From positions 3,286,001 to 3,350,000 of the forward strand of contig NZ_CP076458.1 in assembly GCF_018866245.1 (NCBI RefSeq): a stretch of DNA of 64,000 bases. The letters run 5' to 3'. The DNA comes from Novisyntrophococcus fermenticellae (GTDB lineage Bacteria; Bacillota; Clostridia; Lachnospirales; Lachnospiraceae). A program made the position numbers and the translations under genes. The notes beneath the pieces were generated by a model. That model was not told the DNA's origin. It was given only the letters and a program-made list of their open reading frames with translations, and searched no databases. Below are positions 1 to 7,869 of this stretch, one piece after another (position 1 is the first letter of the stretch; every line of letters begins with the position of its first letter).

Positions 1-69
1 CGATATTTACACTATTTTTTTATTAACATTCACAATCAGTGTATATATTATGTTTTTGCATGTTTGGGC

Positions 70-116
70 ATAAAAAACTCACCCTCAGGTTATATCTTTG
101 TAATCTAAGGATGAGT
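70..116 (-). terminator. Terminator of the pilus operon
   Basis: A stem of about 12 pairs (ACTCACCCTCAG against CTAAGGATGAGT, two mismatches) is followed on the minus strand by a run of T (the A-run at 71-76). It sits just after the last gene of the operon, which ends at 133. The sequence from 1 to 70 is AT-rich and I see nothing else in it. Confidence 0.6.
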
Positions 117-132
117 CTAAAAATATAATAAT

Positions 133-567
133 TTATATTTCAAATTTATTTAGTTCTGTTTTAATCATCCAATGCATGTGGAACTTATCTTCAAGCATTC
201 CATAATATCTTCCATCTTTAATCTGCGTATAGGGAATATCCACCGCTCCATTCTCACTCAGTAACTCAAAAATTTTTTTTGCTTTTTTAGCATCTTTACA
301 GCTTATGTTTAAAACCATGTTATTGCCCTGAAAAAATCCAAAGGTATCCGGTATATCATAAAATTCAACTGGTGTACCTGCAATGTTCAGACAGGTTCGC
401 ATAACACGCGATTTCATTTTTTCAGGTATCTGATTCACGGAAGAAAGCAGAACCTCCCCTTCTGCATAAGTCAGAAAGGATGGAACTTCCTGTTCGAATA
501 CTTTTGCATAAAATGTTACAGCATCTCGGCAGTTACCATCATAATTAATAGACAGACTAAATGACAT
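133..567 (-). CDS. VOC-superfamily protein (PhnB / glyoxalase-like)
   Basis: A 144-residue protein of the vicinal-oxygen-chelate fold, closest in pattern to PhnB-like proteins: N-terminal SFSLSINYDGNCRDAVTFYAKVF, a central region ending in NMVLNISCKD, and a C-terminal YGMLEDKFHMHWMI segment where metal or substrate would bind. Substrate is unknown. The second of two adjacent ATGs is chosen because AAGGAG lies six bases upstream; this ribosome site is inside the end of the upstream pilin gene. The TGA of the pilin overlaps the first ATG, so the gene is probably translationally coupled to the pilus operon. A longer reading frame runs to 609 but has no better start signal. A cytoplasmic enzyme-like protein is an odd passenger in a pilus operon. 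Confidence 0.8.
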   Translation of the reverse strand: MSFSLSINYDGNCRDAVTFYAKVFEQEVPSFLTYAEGEVLLSSVNQIPEKMKSRVMRTCLNIAGTPVEFYDIPDTFGFFQGNNMVLNISCKDAKKAKKIFELLSENGAVDIPYTQIKDGRYYGMLEDKFHMHWMIKTELNKFEI

Positions 568-1193
568 CATAAACTCCTTCTTATTCTCCATGCGGCCAGC
601 CCGATGCACCCAGACACAAAAAATGCGGCCAGCCAGAGTGAAAAATCTGTTTTATCCCCGGTCTTTGCGGCAGACACCTTTGCAGGAGCAGGTTTTGGCT
701 TCTCAGACACTTTTTTATACTTATTTATAAATTGGATTTTATCTGTCTTCTCCATCGTATTGTTTTGCACGGCCCAGATTTCAGCAGATAAGCTCCCATC
801 TTTACCGTTAACCACGCGCACAGTGACAGTATAAACCGTATCATCATATAGAAGCTCCCCGACACTGCCTGCCTGCTGATAAATCTTATACCTGTAATCT
901 CCCGGCACAGTATAGGTGATTGGTCCAAATTCTTCTTTTCCTGAATTCTTTATTCTTACGTTTGTCTGCCCGGGCAGGGGCGTATCTGTGTCTACAGCTT
1001 CTATATGAATCTGAAATTCAGTATCCATTTTTTTGTTTTCTTCTGATACCGCTGCTTCCATCGGAATAAAAACATCTATAGACTGTTCCTGTGCCTGCAC
1101 CTGCTGTGGGAACAACAGCTGCATTGATAGCAGTGTAAATAGCATTAGCGGAAAAACGTGTATAATTTTCTTATGGAATTCAGATATCCTCAT
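567..1193 (-). CDS. Minor / anchor pilin, FctB-like, with proline-rich tail
   Basis: A 208-residue secreted protein. It has an N-terminal signal segment (MRISEF to about residue 34, hydrophobic core VFPLMLFTLLSMQLLF), one FctA/Spy0128-type isopeptide domain ending in GPITYTVPGDYRYKIYQ and a strand VYTVTVRV, then a proline-rich stretch (EKPKPAPAK), a KTGD sorting motif, a hydrophobic helix and a basic tail. A proline-rich tail before the sorting signal is typical of the cell-wall anchor pilin at the base of streptococcal pili. The start could also be the GTG at 1205, but GGGGG then touches the start codon. ATG at 1193 has the better spacing. It follows the sortase gene by 30 bases and overlaps the VOC gene. 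Confidence 0.78.
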   Translation of the reverse strand: MRISEFHKKIIHVFPLMLFTLLSMQLLFPQQVQAQEQSIDVFIPMEAAVSEENKKMDTEFQIHIEAVDTDTPLPGQTNVRIKNSGKEEFGPITYTVPGDYRYKIYQQAGSVGELLYDDTVYTVTVRVVNGKDGSLSAEIWAVQNNTMEKTDKIQFINKYKKVSEKPKPAPAKVSAAKTGDKTDFSLWLAAFFVSGCIGLAAWRIRRSL

Positions 1194-1223
1194 CTTTTTA
1201 AACACCCCCTTCTGTGCATGCTT

Positions 1224-1976
1224 TTATCTCTTTAGCCATCCAAACACGACAACACGTCCATTTGTTTCCGCTTCGGAACAGGTTGATAATCCAATTAAAG
1301 AATCCCCTGCTTTAACATCTGTTTCCCGGTACTGCACCGCCCCTATCCGAATATACTCTAAAAATTCATTTAAATTTTCTCTGTTCTGTGAATCCGGATA
1401 AAATATCCTGCTGTCAAATGCATCCGTCTTCATACAGGCAAACAAATTAATTGTATAAGTGTCATCAGGCAAATACAGCGTGCCCGTTTTATGTTTTACA
1501 AAATAACTATTGTTTACAAACTTTACAATATCTCCAAACATGGCTCCATTAGCCATATGATGTCCATATACCAGGCTATAGCTGTCGGAAAAATCCGGCT
1601 GATTTCGGCTATCCAGAAAAACTGATCCGGAAAGTGAGAACTCTCCATACACATCTTTATTGATATACTCCATGTCTGTCTTGCCTTGTACAACAGGATA
1701 ATCAATATTTGTATCCTGGATTGTTATCCAGCCACAGACATCGGGATTTATCTTTCGGAGCTCATCCAGTGTCGGATTATTTCCACTGTTATCTGATGGC
1801 TTGAATCTCATAAGCTCATCATCCGCAAAAGCTCCTTTATATACCATAACCGTATCCCAGAGTGAATATCCACCATATAGCAGCAGTAGTAGTATCATAA
1901 CCGCTGCCGCAAAACTCAGCACCTTATTTCCTGCCCGCGCAATCACTGCCGCTGTTTTCAGTCCGATTGTTCTCAC
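1224..1976 (-). CDS. Class B sortase, pilus polymerase
   Basis: A 250-residue transpeptidase anchored by an N-terminal membrane helix (VLSFAAAVMILLLLLYGGYSLW). It carries the class B sortase signature NPDVCGWITIQDTNIDYPVVQG, the catalytic histidine in LVYGHHMANGAMF, the catalytic cysteine in LSTCSEAE and the arginine in NGRVVVFGW. It should cut the pilin sorting motifs (VPPTG, VTPTG, KTGD) in this operon and link pilins through a lysine; Streptococcus pyogenes pili are also built by a class B enzyme. The start is odd: the only in-frame start-like codon is a GTG that touches the GGGAG ribosome site, with a stop just upstream, so a non-ATG start is likely. It lies between backbone and anchor pilin genes. 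Confidence 0.88.
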   Translation of the reverse strand: MRTIGLKTAAVIARAGNKVLSFAAAVMILLLLLYGGYSLWDTVMVYKGAFADDELMRFKPSDNSGNNPTLDELRKINPDVCGWITIQDTNIDYPVVQGKTDMEYINKDVYGEFSLSGSVFLDSRNQPDFSDSYSLVYGHHMANGAMFGDIVKFVNNSYFVKHKTGTLYLPDDTYTINLFACMKTDAFDSRIFYPDSQNRENLNEFLEYIRIGAVQYRETDVKAGDSLIGLSTCSEAETNGRVVVFGWLKR

Positions 1977-2020
1977 CTCCCATCTCTGTTATTCGGTTTC
2001 TTTATTTTTTGAAATCAGTT

Positions 2021-3088
2021 TTAAAATTCTGAATGTCTTTTTCTTTTAAGAAAGACTGCTGAGAGTATGCCTGCTGCTGCGACCATCAGTACATATGGTG
2101 CAACTGTCATGATAACACCTGTCGGAGTTACAGTATCTTTGGTGTTGGTATATATAACGGCATCGTCTGCTCCCGCCGTAGTACCGGCGGCTGCCAGCTT
2201 ATCCGCACTGTCTGCCCCTGTAATAGCAGTAGTATATCCATCCTTGGAATAATTTGTTTCTTCTACTTTGTAGGTATCCGTTTTTGAAAGACCGAAAATT
2301 TCAGCGGTCTGACCATCTTTCAGCTTAAAAGCAGATGCTGTTCCAGAAGTCAGCGTGTAGTTCTCAGTACCAATAACCATATAATACTGTTCGCCTGCTG
2401 CCCCGTTTATCGTGATATTGAATTCAAACTCTTTATTCTTATCTCCCTGCGTACCTTCAACCTTTTTTGTGACCGTTAGATTATTCAGTGCGTTTGGGTC
2501 AGTCGGGTCAACCGGGTTAGTCGGATCTGTCGGATCCTTTCCGTAGCCATTTTCAAAAACACCGTCATCCTTTTGCTTATCATTTGCCAGATCAGTAAAA
2601 GTATATGCATAAGCATTGCCCTCAGCATCTATATACACATCAAAATGCTTGGTCTCTGTAGAATAGATAATACCTTCATAGCTGCCAGCCTTCTCTGTCA
2701 CATCATAACGATAGATTCCGGGTACCGTAAATTTTGAAGAATCAATGCTGATTTGCGTATTGCCTGCTGTTATAACCCCTTTACTGATGTCGGAAGCAGC
2801 AGGGGCAGATGCAATCTTGCCGGTTTCTCCTGAAAAAGATGCTCCCCCCTCCGGTCCTGCATAGATTGCAGCCTGATTCGAACCAGCTTCTACTGCAGTT
2901 CCGGGTACGATTTCAAATTCAAAAGTCGTATTCGGTGCATATACATTTTCTTCTTTTACGATGTCTTTTGTAATTGTTACACTCTTTACCTCACCACCAT
3001 CTGCATATGCAGTCGTTCCAAATGCAGTAATCACCATGGTTCCTGACATCAGCATTGCTGATAAAAACTTTAAACTTCTTTTTTTCAT
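2021..3088 (-). CDS. Backbone (major) pilin, FctA-like
   Basis: A 355-residue secreted pilin. Signal peptide at 1-29 (hydrophobic core LSAMLMSGTMVITAFGTTAYA); a first FctA/Spy0128-type domain to about residue 185; a PTDPTNPVDPTDP linker near 190-205; a second isopeptide-type domain starting LTVTKKVEGTQGDKNKEFEF, with the matching acidic strand TYKVEETNYS; then a VTPTG sorting motif near residue 320, a hydrophobic helix and KRKRH tail. The paired Lys and Glu strands suggest internal isopeptide bonds. Position three in the operon, directly before the sortase, fits the shaft subunit. The ATG at 3088 follows AGGATAGGG at short distance. Confidence 0.87.
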   Translation of the reverse strand: MKKRSLKFLSAMLMSGTMVITAFGTTAYADGGEVKSVTITKDIVKEENVYAPNTTFEFEIVPGTAVEAGSNQAAIYAGPEGGASFSGETGKIASAPAASDISKGVITAGNTQISIDSSKFTVPGIYRYDVTEKAGSYEGIIYSTETKHFDVYIDAEGNAYAYTFTDLANDKQKDDGVFENGYGKDPTDPTNPVDPTDPNALNNLTVTKKVEGTQGDKNKEFEFNITINGAAGEQYYMVIGTENYTLTSGTASAFKLKDGQTAEIFGLSKTDTYKVEETNYSKDGYTTAITGADSADKLAAAGTTAGADDAVIYTNTKDTVTPTGVIMTVAPYVLMVAAAGILSAVFLKRKRHSEF

Positions 3089-3159
3089 TATCCCTATCCT
3101 CTCTTTCTATATGTCTTATCTATACGGCAACGTTTCTGCAAATCTCTATGTTTTGTCAG

Positions 3160-3738
3160 CTACAAGTTGGAACGTCGGATTACGGTAATGACTTTCCCCT
3201 TTATTTCACGGGAATCTACAGCTCCAAAATAACGGCTGTCTTTTGCCCCTTCCCTGTAGTCGCATAAAACAAAGTACTGATTTTTCAAAAGCTTTACCGG
3301 ATAGCTAATCCCATCCTCATATCTGGGGGTACGATAGAATATGTTGTTTTCTATCACAACACTGTTATTAACCATTAATTCTGCGTTATCACCGATTTCT
3401 ACAGTGTCTCCTCCCTTTGCAACAATACGGCCGGTATATTGTTTCCCCTCTTTTTCAAATACAATGACATCATCACAGAGCAGATTTTTATCCAGGCGGT
3501 AATACAGTAGCAAATCTCCCGAGCTGATACGCGGTGACATATCATTGTTCTTCATGGGTGTCAGACCGAAAATCATACCAAAAAATATCCAGATTAACGC
3601 TGCCATAAGCATTGCCCGCAGAAGAAAGAACTGTATTTCCTTTTTCATGCCCTTTTGCACTCTTTCATTTTCATTCCCAGTCGGCTCCCGCACGCCTGGC
3701 TCTCCATGTTTTCCCATAGTTATAGGCATTCCTTTCAC
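3160..3738 (-). CDS. SipA-like pseudo-signal peptidase for pilus assembly
   Basis: A signal peptidase I fold protein (192 residues as drawn) with one membrane helix (about 36-60). The box that normally reads S-M-x-P-T reads D66-M-S-P-R, so the catalytic Ser is Asp. The box that normally holds the Lys (K-R-V-V-G-x-P-G-D) reads G103-R-I-V-A-K-G-G-D, so the catalytic Lys is Gly. The later conserved box (NQYFVLCDYREGAKDSRYFG) is kept. Streptococcus pyogenes SipA, needed for pilus polymerisation, carries the same Ser-to-Asp and Lys-to-Gly pair, so a non-enzymatic assembly role is likely. The start is unresolved: GTG 3738, ATG 3729, ATG 3717 and ATG 3648 are all possible. It sits between tip adhesin and backbone pilin, as sipA does in streptococci. 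Confidence 0.88.
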   Translation of the reverse strand: MKGMPITMGKHGEPGVREPTGNENERVQKGMKKEIQFFLLRAMLMAALIWIFFGMIFGLTPMKNNDMSPRISSGDLLLYYRLDKNLLCDDVIVFEKEGKQYTGRIVAKGGDTVEIGDNAELMVNNSVVIENNIFYRTPRYEDGISYPVKLLKNQYFVLCDYREGAKDSRYFGAVDSREIKGKVITVIRRSNL

Positions 3739-3749
3739 ACTGCCAGGCC

Positions 3750-6422
3750 TTAGCCCCTCCGTTTAGGTCTCCCAAGACTCAGCAGCAAAATTCCCAGTGC
3801 AGCAGAAAACATAATAAAGTATGGTTTTATTGTTCTTACAATGCCTGTCGGCGGAACGACCTCTTTTTTATTTGTGAACACCGCACTTGTATCTTCCGTC
3901 AGTGTACCTTCCAATTTCCCATCTGAGAAAACGCCATGATTTGAATAAACGCTTACACTATAGTCCTGGTTCTCCTCGCTTAGCACATAGTTACAGCTAT
4001 AAGGCAAAGTAAGTGCTATTGCTTCATCATCCTTTAAGGTAAATGTATATATACCATCTGCTGCCTGTAAAGTCTCTGTTTTTCCACTTTTTGTATACAT
4101 CAGATTCTGTTCATAAGGCAAGCCGCCATTTTTCAGTGTAAGTTTAAAGGTGAAAGATTTATTCCTGTCTCCCATATTTCCCTCTACCTGCTTTTCAATG
4201 GTGAACACTTGGCAGGCCGGTTTATAGGTGTTCGTAAAAAAGGCGGTGCCCGCCGCATCCTTTGCGATGATTCCGATACTGCCTTCAGAATTGGTGATCA
4301 CATGATACGCATGCCCTGGAAAAATATCAGCGCCCCTCTCGCTTACCTGGTAAGAAGTCCCCGGAGCCAGACCCTCAATTCTGAACTGGTAGCATTGCCT
4401 GTCGTCGTTCCAGGTAAACGCACTGAAATCAGCCGATATTGTTTCCTGATCGTTAAGGCTGTAATCAAATTTTAGATTTTCTGCCAGATAATTTCGTGCC
4501 GCCTCATCGTTTTCCAGTCCTTGAATTTTTTTCTCAATTACCAGAGCTCCTGAATGCAGCTGCATGACCGGTCTTGGATAGGTTTCTGTCTTTGTCTTTC
4601 CTTCATAAGTATACGTGACAGCAGCATCTCCGTTTGTAAATATACCGCCTTTACCTGCAGAGCTTTCTCCCGTTCCCGGATCTCCTGTATCCGGATAGAC
4701 ATTACCATTACTTCGATATGCTTCGTAAGCCGCTTCTGTCGGCTCAATATTGACATTGACCTGATAGGTATAGCCTTCCTTCAGTTGATAAGTATCCGGA
4801 AAATCCAGCACAATCTGTCTTGCATATTCGTCATATCTTGCAGTAATTGCCGCACCATCGAAGTTGACACCCGGTGAACCGGAAGCAATAGTATTTCCAT
4901 TCGAATCTTTTACAGAAACCGTCATCGTCTTTGGCGTCCCATCAATATTCCGTGTTACTTGGACACTGTTGCTTAAGGTATCTGTAATGGTTACATTGCT
5001 GCATAAAATCTTGGTAATAGAAGCCTGGATGTCATCAAATGCTGCCTTCAAAGAAGCCTCATCCGTACCTGCATAGAATTTATTATTGGATGCCGGTATT
5101 AATGTTGCAGCACCATTCAAATCCTTTAAGCGTTCATAATTATTCCTATTTCCTACCCCAACCGTATAAAAGTAATTTGCATTTAGATTTGCAACTTCTC
5201 TCTTTGCCGCATTCATAGATGCCTGATCAAATCCACTACCTTTTCCGGTCGTTTTGCCGCTATTGTCATAATAGAACGACGGATCCCCATCCGAGATGAA
5301 AATAACCGCCGTTAGGGCACCGTCTCTTTTTGTCAGCAACAGGTCTTTTGCTTTCATAATTCCAGCCTGATAATTCGTTCCGCCACCTGAAGCAGGCTTG
5401 GATTTTGTTATGATATTATTCGCATCGGATGTCCAGTCCTGAACTATATTAGCATCATTCCATGCTCCACCATTATAATCTCCACTGAATGACACAAGGG
5501 AATATCTTACATCAAGATCTTCATTTTGGGCTAACGTATTCGTAAAAGTATTGATTGCATTACCGGCAGCCTCTCGTCTTGCCGGATCCCGCCATCCTCC
5601 GATTGATTCATTCATACTTCCTGACTTATCTAAGACATAAATAACATCTAATTTTGATTTTGATGTCTGGCTTCCAACCGCTCCGGCAATTGTTAGTGTC
5701 AGGTCATAAGTGCCATCTTCTTTCTCTGTGACATATTTCTCATGTTTCGCACTCTTTTCTGTATCCTGTATAACGGTCGGTGATATCAGGAATTTCTGCT
5801 CAGTTTTTGCAGGCGCTGACACATCTGAGGCACTGCCGGAAGCTGCGGCCGGCTCGCTGGTATCGGATTTCCACGTTACTGCAAATATCGAAAAGCTGTC
5901 GGCCTTAAATTCGGCTTTTACGGTATCTCCCTCCAAACTTATTGTTCCCGTGGTATTTCCCAGTGCATCCGCTGCTGCCTGTATCGCCCCTCCTTGTTCA
6001 GGACCTAAAAGCTGTTGTACAGACAGTGTCTCCTGCTGAATTTCTTCGGGAAATAAACTGCGGTTTATTCCCAATTTTACCTCGGCAATACCATTTTCCG
6101 GTTCCACCTCATTCCCTGCGGTATCCCAAAATCCGATGTCTATTGCCATAAAATTATCGTATTTTATGCTAGATGCTTTCAATGCATCGGAGATCCTCGC
6201 ATACTCTGCTGACCCTTCCACCTTTTTTACACGCAAAGACACACCCTCCGGCAGTGCCTTGCTTTCCGCATAAGCCTTTACGGAAATCCCTTCCGGCTGT
6301 CCGTTCGAAATATATTCCGCTTTATCCTCTGCCAATGCAACAGTCACATTGCTTCCCACCACAGACAGCATCATAAGCAATATCATTAAAAATGCCAGGG
6401 GCCTTTTTATTCTTTTTTGCAT
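3750..6422 (-). CDS. Pilus tip adhesin with vWA domain
   Basis: An 890-residue surface protein and first gene of the pilus operon. Signal peptide 1-31; an N-terminal beta-rich region to about 190; a von Willebrand A domain about 255-475 with a full metal-binding MIDAS site (DKSGS at 265-269, T349 in SGGGTNYQAG, D378 in FISDGDP); Cna_B/FctA-type beta domains from about 625 to 850; a VPPTG sorting motif at 856-860, a hydrophobic helix and RPKRRG tail. vWA domains at the tip of sortase pili bind host or matrix ligands. The ATG at 6422 has GGGAGAG five bases upstream. The gene starts only 30 bases from the left repeat of the invertible segment, so its transcription should depend on that segment. 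Confidence 0.9.
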   Translation of the reverse strand: MQKRIKRPLAFLMILLMMLSVVGSNVTVALAEDKAEYISNGQPEGISVKAYAESKALPEGVSLRVKKVEGSAEYARISDALKASSIKYDNFMAIDIGFWDTAGNEVEPENGIAEVKLGINRSLFPEEIQQETLSVQQLLGPEQGGAIQAAADALGNTTGTISLEGDTVKAEFKADSFSIFAVTWKSDTSEPAAASGSASDVSAPAKTEQKFLISPTVIQDTEKSAKHEKYVTEKEDGTYDLTLTIAGAVGSQTSKSKLDVIYVLDKSGSMNESIGGWRDPARREAAGNAINTFTNTLAQNEDLDVRYSLVSFSGDYNGGAWNDANIVQDWTSDANNIITKSKPASGGGTNYQAGIMKAKDLLLTKRDGALTAVIFISDGDPSFYYDNSGKTTGKGSGFDQASMNAAKREVANLNANYFYTVGVGNRNNYERLKDLNGAATLIPASNNKFYAGTDEASLKAAFDDIQASITKILCSNVTITDTLSNSVQVTRNIDGTPKTMTVSVKDSNGNTIASGSPGVNFDGAAITARYDEYARQIVLDFPDTYQLKEGYTYQVNVNIEPTEAAYEAYRSNGNVYPDTGDPGTGESSAGKGGIFTNGDAAVTYTYEGKTKTETYPRPVMQLHSGALVIEKKIQGLENDEAARNYLAENLKFDYSLNDQETISADFSAFTWNDDRQCYQFRIEGLAPGTSYQVSERGADIFPGHAYHVITNSEGSIGIIAKDAAGTAFFTNTYKPACQVFTIEKQVEGNMGDRNKSFTFKLTLKNGGLPYEQNLMYTKSGKTETLQAADGIYTFTLKDDEAIALTLPYSCNYVLSEENQDYSVSVYSNHGVFSDGKLEGTLTEDTSAVFTNKKEVVPPTGIVRTIKPYFIMFSAALGILLLSLGRPKRRG

Positions 6423-6451
6423 TTCAGCTCTCCCTTCATCAATTTTCCCAC

Positions 6452-6483
6452 AACCACATAATTCACATTATGTGGTAACAAGC
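6452..6483. repeat. Left inverted repeat (32 bp) of invertible switch
   Basis: This 32-bp stretch is the exact reverse complement of 6716-6747. Inside it is a smaller palindrome at 6453-6476: ten-base arms ACCACATAAT and ATTATGTGGT around TCAC, the form expected for a tyrosine-recombinase crossover site with two bound monomers. Confidence 0.93.
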
Positions 6484-6565
6484 TGTGTAAAATCAATAAT
6501 CTGGTAGATTTTTTAAAAAAATATTTTTTAAAAATGGCTGTATACAAAAAAAGGCAAAAAGAAAT

Positions 6566-6598
6566 AAGGCCGTCTTTCCTCTTTTTTAAAACGGCTTT
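6566..6598 (-). terminator. Possible terminator inside the switch
   Basis: AAGGCCGT pairs with ACGGCTTT (eight pairs, one G-T) around a 17-base loop. On the minus strand it is followed by ATTTCTTTTTGCC. In the written orientation it would stop read-through from the recombinase gene into the pilus genes. In the inverted orientation it lies upstream of the promoter and would not interfere. Confidence 0.4.
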
Positions 6599-6655
6599 GT
6601 TTAGGTGTCTATATTTAAATTATACGGACAAATTTGCTGAAATCAGGAAAAATGA

Positions 6656-6684
6656 TTGACTTGTAAGGGTAGCTATGATAGTAT
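6656..6684 (+). promoter_or_regulatory. Switch promoter, facing away from pilus genes as written
   Basis: TTGACT, 17 bases, then TAGTAT preceded by the extended -10 dinucleotide TG (TGA-TAGTAT). It is the best promoter in the segment and reads rightward into the 3' end of the recombinase gene, as antisense. A weaker leftward pair (TTGATT at 6494-6499, 18 bases, CATAAT within the left repeat) also exists, so the off state is likely but not certain. Confidence 0.55.
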
Positions 6685-6715
6685 ACTATAATAAATAGGT
6701 ATGTATTTATCAGGT

Positions 6716-6747
6716 GCTTGTTACCACATAATGTGAATTATGTGGTT
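6716..6747. repeat. Right inverted repeat (32 bp) of invertible switch
   Basis: Exact reverse complement of 6452-6483, ending nine bases before the stop codon of the recombinase gene. It contains the same inner palindrome (ACCACATAAT, GTGA, ATTATGTGGT). Confidence 0.93.
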
Positions 6748-6755
6748 TTTTCTTT

Positions 6756-7700
6756 TTAAACCACGAGTCCCATCCGATTAATTTCGCGGACGTGCTCCGT
6801 TCCTGTCGAGATAGTGTATACGCGCGTTGTATCAATACTGCTGTGACCAAGAATATCCGCCAGATGCACGATGTTTTTTTCAAGTTCATAAAATATCCGT
6901 GCAAACAAATGTCGCAGATTGTGCGGAAATACTTTTGTCGGCTCCACACCGGCTATTTTACATAACCCCTTCATATCATGCCAGATATTAGAACGATCGA
7001 GTGGCTTTCCGGTCTTTGTACGGAAAATATATCCGGAGCATATGTTTTTTTCCAGGGCATAGCGTACCAGCGCTTTACGGAGCTTATCAGGAAGTAGGAT
7101 TACCCTGTGTTTTCCCTTACAGTTAATATCGGCACGCCCTTTTTGCGCCGCCTCTACTGTAATAAATTCCAGTTCAGAAACGCGGATACCGGTCGCACAG
7201 ATTGTCTCCATTATCATTGCAAGCCGGTAATTTTTTTCTTTTCTGGCAGCATCTACCAATCGACGGTATTCATCTTTCGTCAGTTCTCTTTGCTCATCTC
7301 TGAAAATACAGCGCTGACATTTGATCAAACGCACACGGCAGTTGTTCCATCCCCTATATTCCAGAAAACGATTGATAGCTACAAGCATGGAATTGACGCT
7401 GGATACCGCATACTTTTTCTCCAGATATTCCTTATACTCCATAACCTGCGTCTTACTGATTACTTTCTCTTCATTTACTCCGCCATTGGCAAATCGATAA
7501 AAAGCTAATATATCCCGGATATATTTTTTAATTGTATTTTTGCTTTTTTCCTCTTCTGCCAGCCATATTTTATAATCTTCTATCATTTGTAGATTCATTT
7601 TGTACGTATATTCCACTATTTTTTGCTCCTGTCTGCATTTATTGTAAAGTATATTATTTACAATACCTACGTTATCAATCCCTCCGTTTTCTTTTTTCAT
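6756..7700 (-). CDS. Tyrosine recombinase, putative pilus switch invertase
   Basis: A 314-residue phage-integrase-family recombinase. The N-terminal SAM-like core-binding domain is at about 35-120; the catalytic domain holds R173 (ATGIRVSEL), a Lys in CKGKHRV near 195-197, H260 and R263 (FPHNLRH), H286 (LGHSS) and the nucleophile Y295 (TTRVY). All active-site residues are present. Size and motif spacing fit XerC/D and FimB-type invertases rather than long phage integrases. It ends nine bases from an inverted repeat and is the obvious candidate to invert the segment upstream of the pilus operon. The ATG at 7700 has only a weak ribosome site; ATG at 7598 is an alternative. No other mobile-element genes are nearby. 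Confidence 0.88.
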   Translation of the reverse strand: MKKENGGIDNVGIVNNILYNKCRQEQKIVEYTYKMNLQMIEDYKIWLAEEEKSKNTIKKYIRDILAFYRFANGGVNEEKVISKTQVMEYKEYLEKKYAVSSVNSMLVAINRFLEYRGWNNCRVRLIKCQRCIFRDEQRELTKDEYRRLVDAARKEKNYRLAMIMETICATGIRVSELEFITVEAAQKGRADINCKGKHRVILLPDKLRKALVRYALEKNICSGYIFRTKTGKPLDRSNIWHDMKGLCKIAGVEPTKVFPHNLRHLFARIFYELEKNIVHLADILGHSSIDTTRVYTISTGTEHVREINRMGLVV

Positions 7701-7786
7701 CTTCCATTTATTCCCAGTATTAGTCCAATGATGGTTATTATACTCCTTCTTGAATAAACCGGAAATTTAGATTTTTTATCAAAAGA

Positions 7787-7848
7787 AAATCTTAGCGATT
7801 TGCACACATGAAAGTAAACTTCCCCATATACAAACTGCTAAGATTCAT
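7787..7848 (-). terminator. Terminator of spoVT
   Basis: Two 17-base arms (AATCTTAGC... and ...GCTAAGATT) pair at 14 positions. On the minus strand the stem is followed by TTTTCTTTT. It lies 22 bases after the spoVT stop. Confidence 0.55.
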
Positions 7849-7869
7849 ATAGCTGGTTTTATAATATTA

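Larger units (their letters stand above)
6484..6715. other. Putative 232-bp invertible promoter segment
   Basis: The segment lies between perfect 32-bp inverted repeats, next to a tyrosine recombinase gene and directly upstream of the pilus operon. It has no open reading frame of its own and holds a good promoter (6656-6684) and a hairpin (6566-6598). As written the promoter points away from the pilus genes. After inversion it would fall near 6515-6543 and point into them with a leader of roughly 85 bases. Inversion itself is inferred. Confidence 0.82.

Noticed and set aside
6452..6747. Insertion sequence or integrated element bounded by terminal repeats
   Set aside because: The 264 bp between repeats hold no transposase, and the recombinase gene lies outside the repeats. 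An inverted arrangement next to a tyrosine recombinase fits inversion, not excision.
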